Positions 53,799 through 61,678 of a stretch of DNA of 64,000 bases are shown here, piece by piece. Each line of letters begins with the position of its first letter. Within the stretch, counting starts at the first letter, position 1. Both the position numbers and the translations under genes were made by a program. The stretch is from positions 138,668 to 202,667 of the forward strand of contig NZ_SCVE01000018.1 in NCBI RefSeq assembly GCF_004297105.1, in the 5' to 3' direction. Source of the stretch: Herbiconiux sp. Lineage in GTDB: Bacteria > Actinomycetota > Actinomycetes > Actinomycetales > Microbacteriaceae. The notes beneath the pieces are model-generated. The model ran no database searches and was not told the origin of the DNA. It saw only the letters and a list, made by a program, of their open reading frames with translations.

Positions 53799-55019
53799 CT
53801 AGGCCTGTTCGAGCTCTTCTTCGAGCGCGATGCGGCGCTGAATGGCGATCGACTCGGTCGAGTCACCCGGCCCGACAGGAGAAAGCACTGAGCGGGGAAT
53901 GTCGACCGGATCGTCGTCGAGCCCGAACCCGTGATCCGCGTTCCACGACACCCAGGCCTCGGTGCCCACCGTGGCCACCGGACCGAACACCATGTTCTGC
54001 GCGAACACCACGAGCTCTCCGATGCCGGGCACCTCGATGAGGTACTGGGTGCTCACACCGCTGAACGAGACATCCGTCACCCGACCGGGACCGAGGATGT
54101 TACGGCCCGCCGCGGGCGCGGGAGCCTCCGTGAAGAGGGTGAGCTTCTCGGGCCGCACACCGATCGCGACCTCGCCGGCGTGCCGCTGGGCGCGCGTGCG
54201 CGGCACCACGATCGGCACCCCGGCGACGTCGACCGTGATGGCGTCGGCGGTCGAGGAGACGACCGGCCCGGTGAAGAGGTTCGACTGTCCGAGGAAGTTG
54301 GCCACGAAGGCAGTTCTCGGCAGCTCGTAGAGCTGCTCGGGGGCACCCATCTGCTCGATCTTGCCCTTGTTCATCACGGCCACGGTGTCGGCCATGGTCA
54401 TGGCCTCCTCCTGGTCGTGCGTGACGTGCAGGAACGTGAGGCCCACCTCGGTCTGGATGGTCTTCAGCTCGAGCTGCATCTGCCGCCGCAGCTTCAGGTC
54501 GAGGGCGCCGAGCGGCTCGTCGAGCAGCAGGAGCGCCGGGCGGTTCACGATCGCGCGGGCCAGCGCCACGCGCTGCTGCTGCCCGCCCGAGAGCTGGGCG
54601 GGCCGGCGGGAGGCGAGGTGGTCGAGCTCCACGAGCTTGAGAGCCTCGTGCGCCTTGCCCACGGGATCCGGCAGTTTGCGCCGCCGCAGCCCGAAGGCCA
54701 CGTTCTCGAGGATCGTCATGTGCGGGAAGAGCGCGTACGACTGGAACACCGTGTTGACGGGCCGCTGGAACGGCTTGGTGTCGGTGACGTCCTTGCCGCC
54801 GATGAGGATCTGCCCCGCGGTCGGCTCCTCGAGTCCGGCCACGAGTCGCAGCGTGGTGGTCTTGCCGCACCCTGAGGGGCCGAGAAGGGCGAAGAACGAG
54901 CCGGCCGGGATCGACAGGTCGAGCGATTCGATGGCGGTGAAGCCGGGGAAGCGCTTGGTGATGCCGACCAGCTCGAGGTCGGCGCCGCTCTCGGCGAACG
55001 AAGCAGTGGATGCGGCCAT
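53799..55019 (-). CDS. potA: polyamine ABC transporter ATP-binding protein
   Basis: 406 residues from the ATG at 55019, overlapping the potD stop by one base (TGATG). ABC domain with Walker A LLGPSGCGKTT, signature LSGGQQQRVALAR, Walker B LLLLDEPLGALD, and a C-terminal TOBE domain (VAIGVRPEKLTLF, from about 290). Energises PotBC. Confidence 0.94.
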   Translation of the reverse strand: MAASTASFAESGADLELVGITKRFPGFTAIESLDLSIPAGSFFALLGPSGCGKTTTLRLVAGLEEPTAGQILIGGKDVTDTKPFQRPVNTVFQSYALFPHMTILENVAFGLRRRKLPDPVGKAHEALKLVELDHLASRRPAQLSGGQQQRVALARAIVNRPALLLLDEPLGALDLKLRRQMQLELKTIQTEVGLTFLHVTHDQEEAMTMADTVAVMNKGKIEQMGAPEQLYELPRTAFVANFLGQSNLFTGPVVSSTADAITVDVAGVPIVVPRTRAQRHAGEVAIGVRPEKLTLFTEAPAPAAGRNILGPGRVTDVSFSGVSTQYLIEVPGIGELVVFAQNMVFGPVATVGTEAWVSWNADHGFGLDDDPVDIPRSVLSPVGPGDSTESIAIQRRIALEEELEQA

Positions 55020-56236
55020 CAGCTGCCCAACAGAACCTTCTGGAACTGGGCCTGGTAGTCGTTCTCCTCCTGCGGCGTGAGCGTGCGGAACACGTGCACC
55101 GTGGAGAGCGTGTCGTCGTCGGGGAAGATCAGCTGGTTCGCGGCGAGCTCGGGATCGATGGCATCCATCGCCTCCTTCGCACCCACCACCGGCGTGACGT
55201 AGTTGACCCAGGCGGCGAGCTCGGCGGCCACCTCGGGCTCGTAGTAGTAGTTCATGACGGCCTCGGCGTTGGCCTTGTGCGTCGCGCCCATGGGAACGAT
55301 GAACGTGTCGTTCCAGAGCGTGCCGCCCGCATCCGGGATCGCGAACTCCCACTTGTCGCCCGCCGTGGCGTTCAGCGAGGTGATGTCGCCCGACCAGCAG
55401 ATGGCCGCGTAGGTGTCCTCCGACTGGAGGTCGTTGAGGTAGGCGTTGCCCTTGATGTTGCGGATCTGGCCGTTGGTGACCTGCTCGGTGAACGCGTCCA
55501 TCGCGTTCGCGAACTGATCGTCGCCCCACTCACCCGTGATGTCGGTGCCCTGGCTCAGCATGATGAGCCCCATGGTGTCGCGCATCTCGGAGAGCACGCC
55601 GACGCGGCCCTTGAGCGCCGTGTCCCACAGCTCGTCGACGCTCGTCAGGCCGTTCGGCACCTTCTCCTTGTTCCAGCAGATCCCGGCGAAGCCGCCCTGC
55701 CACGGCAACGACATCTTGCGGCCCTCGTCGAAGTCGGGGTTCGCGAACGACGGACTGAGGTTGGAGATGTTCGGGATGTTGGCGTGATCGAGCTCCTGCA
55801 GGTACCCCTGGCGCACCAGGCGTGCCACCATCCAGTCGGTGAGGCACACGGTGTCGGCGCCGATGTCCTGGCCGAGCGCCAGCTGGTCTTTGACCTTCGC
55901 GTAGTAGCTGTTGTTGTCGTCGACGCTCACGTTGTACGTGACCGTGATGCCCGACTCGTCTTCGAAGCCCATGAGCGTCGGGTAGTTGCCGCTGTCGTCT
56001 TCATCCATGTACGAGGGCCAGTTGTCCCAGGTGAGCGTCTTCTCCGTGGCCGACACGTCTTTCGCCGGGGTGAGTGACTTCTGGTCGGAGGAGCAGGCGG
56101 CCAGGGCGAGCGCCGTGGCGCCGATCCCCGCGGCGCCGAAGAGACCGCGACGGCTGAGCTGGAGCGACCGTGCGCGCTGCAGGGCCTGGGAGTGACGGAT
56201 CGCCTGCAGGATCATCGGGTCTTGTGGTGGTGTCAC
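55019..56236 (-). CDS. potD: polyamine-binding lipoprotein (PotD type)
   Basis: 405 residues, GTG start with GAGGA 7 nt upstream. The N-terminus has twin arginines before a hydrophobic stretch ending in a lipobox (LSRRGLFGAAGIGATALALAAC), so Tat export of a lipoprotein is possible. SBP family with LTWDNWPSYMDED and AGICWNKEKVPNG. First gene of potDABC; putrescine or spermidine is the expected ligand. Confidence 0.93.
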   Translation of the reverse strand: MTPPQDPMILQAIRHSQALQRARSLQLSRRGLFGAAGIGATALALAACSSDQKSLTPAKDVSATEKTLTWDNWPSYMDEDDSGNYPTLMGFEDESGITVTYNVSVDDNNSYYAKVKDQLALGQDIGADTVCLTDWMVARLVRQGYLQELDHANIPNISNLSPSFANPDFDEGRKMSLPWQGGFAGICWNKEKVPNGLTSVDELWDTALKGRVGVLSEMRDTMGLIMLSQGTDITGEWGDDQFANAMDAFTEQVTNGQIRNIKGNAYLNDLQSEDTYAAICWSGDITSLNATAGDKWEFAIPDAGGTLWNDTFIVPMGATHKANAEAVMNYYYEPEVAAELAAWVNYVTPVVGAKEAMDAIDPELAANQLIFPDDDTLSTVHVFRTLTPQEENDYQAQFQKVLLGS

Positions 56237-56427
56237 GAGTCATCCTCTTCACTGGTCGCGCCGGGAAACGAAGTGAATCCGATACTGGCACAGCGGATGA
56301 CTGCGAGAACAGTGACGGCAACGAAAAACACCGTCTTGAAACATAAACTTTACGAAATCGGTGGCCCCGGCCGGTGGGAGCATTGGTTTTCGTCTGCGAA
56401 TCAGGCGATTCGGTGCGGACAGTCGGT

Positions 56428-56970
56428 TCAGTGCACGTCGAAGAACGCGTCGCCGATGCCTACCCGGGTTCCGCGCGGCACGACGGTTCGCACTCCCGGC
56501 TCCAGCTCGATCGGCTGCAGCAGGTCGAGGCCGAGGCGGGTTCCGTTCGAGGAGCCGCGGTCGGCGATCCACAGGCTGCCGTCGTCGACGCCGAACTCGA
56601 GGTGCGTCTTCGAGACGCTCCGGGCGGGATCGATGAGCTGTACGAGGTAATCGACCCGCTCGCCCTCGCGCGGGGCGGGGTTGCGGCCCACGAGGCCCGA
56701 TCCGGACACCCGGATGCTCTCGCCCGTGCTGAAGACGAGGCTGAACAGCGGGCGCGGGCGCTCGGCGGGCTTGGGAGCGGGTTCGACGGCTCTGCCGGAA
56801 CCGGCGGCGTCGGCCGGACGGGACTCGTTCGCGATCGCGTCGAGAAGCGCCTTGCGGTCGTACCGCGCGGTGTCACCCAGAGTGGGACGCGGTGTGATGG
56901 CGGATGTACCGCACTCCCCGCACAAGACGGCTCCGGCCGTCAGCGTGGTGCCGCAGGTTCTGCACTTCAC
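56428..56970 (-). CDS. zinc-ribbon and FHA-domain protein
   Basis: 180 residues. An N-terminal zinc ribbon (C3xxC6, C17xxC20), a variable linker, and an FHA domain (about 75-180: GSGLVGRNPAP, SVSKTHLEFGVDDG, DRGSSNGT) that should bind phosphothreonine proteins. Last gene of the MoxR cluster, 5 bp after the transglutaminase-like gene, suggesting Ser/Thr kinase control of the cluster. No kinase gene is visible here. Confidence 0.93.
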   Translation of the reverse strand: MKCRTCGTTLTAGAVLCGECGTSAITPRPTLGDTARYDRKALLDAIANESRPADAAGSGRAVEPAPKPAERPRPLFSLVFSTGESIRVSGSGLVGRNPAPREGERVDYLVQLIDPARSVSKTHLEFGVDDGSLWIADRGSSNGTRLGLDLLQPIELEPGVRTVVPRGTRVGIGDAFFDVH

Positions 56971-56975
56971 CGGTT

Positions 56976-59372
56976 CTACCGCCTCTTCGTCTCGCTCACC
57001 CCATGATAGGTGCGGTGCCCGGGGTCGCGGAGCGAGCGCGGCGACACGCGCGCACGCAGGCGGGCGAACCAGCCACGGTCACCGTGCAGCCGGCGACGCT
57101 CCTCGTCGCTCGTGGCCCACAGCACGGCGAGCTGACCCTCGTCGGGCGGATCGGGCGAGTAGAGGGCGCCGTCGACGCGATCCGCGAGCTGAACCGAGCT
57201 CAGCCCGCCGATCGCCCGGGCCGCCTCGCGACGGGTCGCATTGCGCGGCGGAGCCAGGTCGGCGTCGCGAGCGGCGTCGACCAGTTCCGCCCAGCTGCCG
57301 GCGGCGCGCTCGCGCGGGCTGCCGCGTTCACGACGGCGGGCGCGGCGTCGGCTCTTCAGCACGATCACCGTGAGGAAGGGTGCCAGGACGATCGCGAGCA
57401 CCGCGAGCACGATTCCGGCGATCGCGGCAATGCGCAGCAGAGTGGCGAGCAGCGCACCGTCGGGTGTCTCGTTCTGATCGTCCTGCTGCAGCGGAGCCGA
57501 TTGCACCTGATCACCGAGGTCGTCGGCGGCCGGAGGCACCACCTGGGGCGGCTGCACCGCGGTGCTGTCATCGGTGATCGGCTTCTCGGGGATGGGACGC
57601 GGCTCCGGGGTCACGTCGAGGGCCACCCAGCCGGACTCGGCCGTGTATACCTCCACCCACGCGGTGGCATCGCGGCCGTGCAGGTCGACGGATCCGGACG
57701 CCGTGGACTCCGCTCCCGCCCCCGCCACGGTCGCCCCGTCGGGGATCACGAAGCCGAGCGCGACCCGGGCGGGGAAGCCCGCCGCTTCGGCGAGCAGGGC
57801 GCCGGCCGTCGCGTACTGCTCGGCATCGCCGACCATCGGCGTGGCGGTGAGCAGCTCCTGGATGCGATCGGAGCCGTGTCCGGAACGACTGAAGACCTCC
57901 CCCTCCAGGCCGCTCGAGACGTAGCCGGCGGCGAGCCCGGCGACGATCCCGGCGAGCCGCTCGCCCGGCGAGGCGGAGGCGGGCGCCCACTCGGCCGCGC
58001 GCGACGAGACCGCATCCGGTACGTCGCCCGGCGCGGTGAGCGAGACGGTGCCGGTGCCCGGCGTCAAGGCGGTGACGGGCACGCCCGCGGTCGCATCCCC
58101 CACCTCGGAGGTGAGCTGGTAGCCGTCGCCCGCGGTCAGCCCGTGCGTCGTCGCCGCGGTGCGGAGGAACGAGCTGTAGTAGAGCGAATCCTGGAGGGCC
58201 GCCGCATCCGGGCCGGTGAAGCTCACACGGAGCGGGTCGCCGAGGGTCGGCACCCAGACGCCTGTGTAGTCGCCCACCTCCACCTGGGTGGTGACGGATG
58301 CGGCGCTGCCGCCCTGGTTCGCAGCGAGACGCTCGGGCACCCGGGCGAACAGGGCACCCGCGCCATCCGCTGCGCCGACGGAGAAAACGACGCCGTCGTA
58401 GTCGTCCATACGGGCCACCACGAGTCGCGAGCCCGCCGGCGCACCGGTGACGGTGAGCACCACCGAGTCGGCCTGCGGTGCTTTGAGGTAGGCACGGTAG
58501 CCGGCGAGCGGGCTGGCGTAGTCGCCGGGCTCGAACGGCTGCTGCACGGTGTCGCGGAGGGCGGAACGCTCGGGCGTGGGCACCGCGGCCGTGACGGCCA
58601 CGGCGGCCACGAGGGCCACGGCGATCACGCCGGCAGCCGCGGCCACGGTGGCCGGCCGGCTGCGCCGACCCGATCGGAATCGCGACTCGGAGTCGGCCAG
58701 TGCGAGCCACGTCACCACGAGGATCGCGAATCCCCCACCCACGACAAGCGGCGCGAAGCCCTCCGATCCGCCGAAGGCGAGGCCCGTGACGAGCACACCG
58801 GCGGCCGGGACGACCGCCAGAACACGAAGCGCCGGCCGAGCGACGCGGCAGCCGATGCTGACGCCGATCACCGAGGCCGTCAGCAGAAGCACGAAGACGG
58901 GCACGAGAAGTGCCTGGTAATCCCCCACGGGGATCTCGATGGTGAGCAGCTGCCGCCAGCCGGCGACGGTGGTGACCGCGAGATCGGCGAGCCCCGGCAG
59001 GGTGGGGAGCACGCCCCAGAGCGCCTTGGTCGGCACGGCGAGCGGAACCCCGAGCACGAGCCAGAGCACCACGACGGAGACCGCGACGGCCGGAGCCGGC
59101 CACCGGCCCCGCGCGGCGACGATGCCGAGTAGCGCACCCGCCGTGACGGTGATCACGGCGAGCAGCAGGAAGGCTCTGGACTCGTAGACCGGCCACCACG
59201 TCAGGGCGGCGACGAGAGTCAGTGCTTCGAGCACCGCTCCCGTGAGCAGCAGCCGGCCGAGCGGTGGGCGCTCGGGCGCGTCGCCCCGCCGAGCGGGCGA
59301 ACTCGGCGGTGTACTGGGGGCCGCGACGGGCGGTATCGCGCCCCCCGCGCGTGCCGTGAGTGTCTGTGCCAT
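56976..59372 (-). CDS. TgpA-like transglutaminase-fold membrane protein, active site degenerate
   Basis: 798 residues from the ATG at 59372 (TGATG overlap with the DUF58 stop). An N-terminal set of about seven helices (40-265), an extracytoplasmic region, a transglutaminase-like domain (about 500-600) and a last helix followed by a charged tail. The usual catalytic GxCxxFA region reads GDAEQYA (515-521), with Ala517 in place of Cys, and the usual HAWxEV region reads ATAWVEV with Thr570 in place of His; Asp586 remains. It is therefore probably a binding or scaffold protein, not an active enzyme. Co-transcribed with DUF58 and MoxR genes. Confidence 0.92.
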   Translation of the reverse strand: MAQTLTARAGGAIPPVAAPSTPPSSPARRGDAPERPPLGRLLLTGAVLEALTLVAALTWWPVYESRAFLLLAVITVTAGALLGIVAARGRWPAPAVAVSVVVLWLVLGVPLAVPTKALWGVLPTLPGLADLAVTTVAGWRQLLTIEIPVGDYQALLVPVFVLLLTASVIGVSIGCRVARPALRVLAVVPAAGVLVTGLAFGGSEGFAPLVVGGGFAILVVTWLALADSESRFRSGRRSRPATVAAAAGVIAVALVAAVAVTAAVPTPERSALRDTVQQPFEPGDYASPLAGYRAYLKAPQADSVVLTVTGAPAGSRLVVARMDDYDGVVFSVGAADGAGALFARVPERLAANQGGSAASVTTQVEVGDYTGVWVPTLGDPLRVSFTGPDAAALQDSLYYSSFLRTAATTHGLTAGDGYQLTSEVGDATAGVPVTALTPGTGTVSLTAPGDVPDAVSSRAAEWAPASASPGERLAGIVAGLAAGYVSSGLEGEVFSRSGHGSDRIQELLTATPMVGDAEQYATAGALLAEAAGFPARVALGFVIPDGATVAGAGAESTASGSVDLHGRDATAWVEVYTAESGWVALDVTPEPRPIPEKPITDDSTAVQPPQVVPPAADDLGDQVQSAPLQQDDQNETPDGALLATLLRIAAIAGIVLAVLAIVLAPFLTVIVLKSRRRARRRERGSPRERAAGSWAELVDAARDADLAPPRNATRREAARAIGGLSSVQLADRVDGALYSPDPPDEGQLAVLWATSDEERRRLHGDRGWFARLRARVSPRSLRDPGHRTYHGVSETKRR

Positions 59373-60694
59373 CACACCCCCGCCGCCCGGGTGAGCACCC
59401 GCACCAGGTCGTCGAGGTAACCGATGCGTGAGATGCGCAGCGAGTCGATGCGCACGAGCGTGGCCTCGGCCTCGGGCAGGGCGACCACCGCCACCACCTC
59501 GACACCGATCGGGAAGTGGGATGCCGCGGCTCGCAGGTCGCGGGCGGTCACCGTGCTGCCGCACGCGATGAAGACCACCGAGGCATCCGGAGCGGATTCC
59601 CCCACCGACCGCGCCACGGCGCTCACCCGGGCCGCGCGCGGTGATTCCTGCACCCCGCTCAGGTCGTCGAGCAGATCACGCGGTGAGCGCACCCTCAGCC
59701 GGCCCGAGGGCGCGGCTCCCGCGACCGCGGTCGCGGCCCCTGCCCCGGCCGCGCGCGTCGCCGGCCGAGCACGCGTCCCGTTCCCGCCCGCCGGAGCACC
59801 TGGTGCGGCGCGGAGCGACCTCCACCGGCGCCCGACGGCATTCCGCGACGACGAGCGCGCAGGCTCACCCGCGAACACCGACACCGTCGAGCCGTCGACG
59901 ATGGCGCGACTGCCGATCGAGGCCACGACACTCACGGCGAGCTCGAATTCCGCCGCATCCGCGTAGTCGGCCTCGGCGAGCGACTGCAGCACGATGAGGT
60001 GGCTGCGCCGCGTCTGCTCGAACTGCCGCACCAGGAACGCACCGGTCTTGGCCGTACTCTTCCAGTGGATGTGCCGCCGGTCGTCTCCGGGCATGTAGGC
60101 GCGCAGCGCGTGGAACGAGATGTCGCTGTCGGTGAGATCGGCGGTGGGGATGCCCTCCAGGTCGCGCAGCAGACCCGTGGCGGAGAGGGCGAGCGCGACG
60201 GTGGCCGGATGCACGTACAGCTCCGCCGCGGCCGAGCGCACCGAGTCGCGGCGAGCGAGTCCGAGGGGGTCGCGGCGAACCACGGTCACCGGGCCGAGCG
60301 GGATGATGCCGCGGTGCACCGTGGGCACGGAGACGAGGATGTCACGCGACTCCCCCGCGGCGAGCGGAGGCAGCCGCACGGACTCGACTCCGTCGCCCAC
60401 CACCAGCTCGGCGAGGCGGGCGCGCCGACGACGCGAAGACTCGTTCGCCACACGCACCGCCACCGTCGCCACGTCGCCCGCCACCACGTGCCGGTCGCGC
60501 ACCTCGATCTCGATCGTGCCCGTCGTGCGGCCCACCAGGAACGTCGCCGCGACGAGCGCCAGCACGACCGCGAAGAGACCGGCCACGAGCAACTCGGTCC
60601 AGCCGAACACGAGACCGCCCACGACTCCGGCGACCCCCATCACCACCACGACCCAGCCGCTCGCGGTGACGAGCGGGCGACGGCGCTCGGTCAT
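59372..60694 (-). CDS. DUF58 domain protein
   Basis: 440 residues. Two N-terminal helices (about 12-52), a beta-rich region, then the DUF58 signature HALRAYMPGDDRRHIHWKST followed by a vWA-like segment. In MoxR clusters DUF58 proteins partner the AAA+ ATPase as MIDAS-domain adaptors. The region about 295-340 is low-complexity Ala/Gly/Arg. Overlaps moxR by 4 bp. Confidence 0.93.
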   Translation of the reverse strand: MTERRRPLVTASGWVVVVMGVAGVVGGLVFGWTELLVAGLFAVVLALVAATFLVGRTTGTIEIEVRDRHVVAGDVATVAVRVANESSRRRRARLAELVVGDGVESVRLPPLAAGESRDILVSVPTVHRGIIPLGPVTVVRRDPLGLARRDSVRSAAAELYVHPATVALALSATGLLRDLEGIPTADLTDSDISFHALRAYMPGDDRRHIHWKSTAKTGAFLVRQFEQTRRSHLIVLQSLAEADYADAAEFELAVSVVASIGSRAIVDGSTVSVFAGEPARSSSRNAVGRRWRSLRAAPGAPAGGNGTRARPATRAAGAGAATAVAGAAPSGRLRVRSPRDLLDDLSGVQESPRAARVSAVARSVGESAPDASVVFIACGSTVTARDLRAAASHFPIGVEVVAVVALPEAEATLVRIDSLRISRIGYLDDLVRVLTRAAGV

Positions 60695-61662
60695 GCCACC
60701 GAGGTGTCGCCCGGGGGCGGGACATCGAGGAGGATCTGCGAGATGACCCCCAAGGCGCTCACTCCGTCGAACTCGGCCTCGGGGTCGAGCACGAGACGGT
60801 GGGCGAGCACGGGGCCTGCCAATGACTTCACGTCATCGGGCACCACGTAGTGCCGGCCGGCCGAGGCCGCATAGGTCTTCGACGAGCGGATCAGGGCGAG
60901 CGCCGCGCGCACGCTCGCGCCGAGACGGGTCTCCGCGACATCCCGGGTGGCCTGCACGAGCCGCGAGACGTAGTCGTTGATCGTGGGGTCGACGTGCACG
61001 CTGCGCGCTTCGGCGGCCAGGAGGCTCACTCCCTCAGCCGTGATGACGGGTGGCAGCGACTCGCCGTGCGCCCGCTCCGTGGCACCGGCGAGGATGCGCA
61101 GCGTGGTGGAGTGGTCGGGATAGCCGATCGACGTCTTGATGAGGAATCGGTCGAGCTGCGCCTCCGGCAGACGGTAGGTGCCTGCTTGCTCGATGGGGTT
61201 CTGCGTGGCGATCACCATGAACGGCTCACCCACGGGATGCCCGGTGCCGTCGACCGTGACGCGCCCCTCCTCCATCACCTCGAGCAGAGCGGCCTGGGTT
61301 TTCGGGCTCGCGCGGTTGATCTCATCCGCCAGCACGACGTTCGCGAAGATCGGACCGGGGTGGAACGTGAACGAACCGGTGCGCTGATCGAAGACGCTGA
61401 CACCGGTGATGTCGCCCGGGAGGAGATCAGGCGTGAACTGGATGCGGTTGCTCGTGCCGCGCACGCTGTCGGCGATGGCGCGGGCGAGGCTCGTCTTGCC
61501 GGTTCCCGGGGCGTCTTCGAGCAGCAGGTGGCCCTCGCTGAACAGTGCGGTGAGAGCGAGCCGGACGACGTGCGACTTGCCGTGAAGGGTCTGCTCGACA
61601 GTGGCGGTGAGCTTGTCGAACACGTCGGCGAACCGGACGGCCTGCTCGGCGGTCATCGTCAT
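60691..61662 (-). CDS. MoxR-family AAA+ ATPase
   Basis: 323 residues from the ATG at 61662 (AGAGG 7 nt upstream). Walker A EDAPGTGKTSLARA, Walker B VVLADEINRAS, sensor 1 VIATQNPIEQAGTY, arginine finger region EAQLDRFLIK. MoxR ATPases act as chaperones for assembling partner protein complexes; here DUF58 and the transglutaminase-like protein are the likely partners. Confidence 0.95.
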   Translation of the reverse strand: MTMTAEQAVRFADVFDKLTATVEQTLHGKSHVVRLALTALFSEGHLLLEDAPGTGKTSLARAIADSVRGTSNRIQFTPDLLPGDITGVSVFDQRTGSFTFHPGPIFANVVLADEINRASPKTQAALLEVMEEGRVTVDGTGHPVGEPFMVIATQNPIEQAGTYRLPEAQLDRFLIKTSIGYPDHSTTLRILAGATERAHGESLPPVITAEGVSLLAAEARSVHVDPTINDYVSRLVQATRDVAETRLGASVRAALALIRSSKTYAASAGRHYVVPDDVKSLAGPVLAHRLVLDPEAEFDGVSALGVISQILLDVPPPGDTSVA

Positions 61663-61678
61663 GGTGGAACCTCTTTCG

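Noticed and set aside
56904..59132. Long open frame opposite the transglutaminase-like gene
   Set aside because: Antisense shadow; the minus-strand gene has coherent domains and operon overlaps on both sides.
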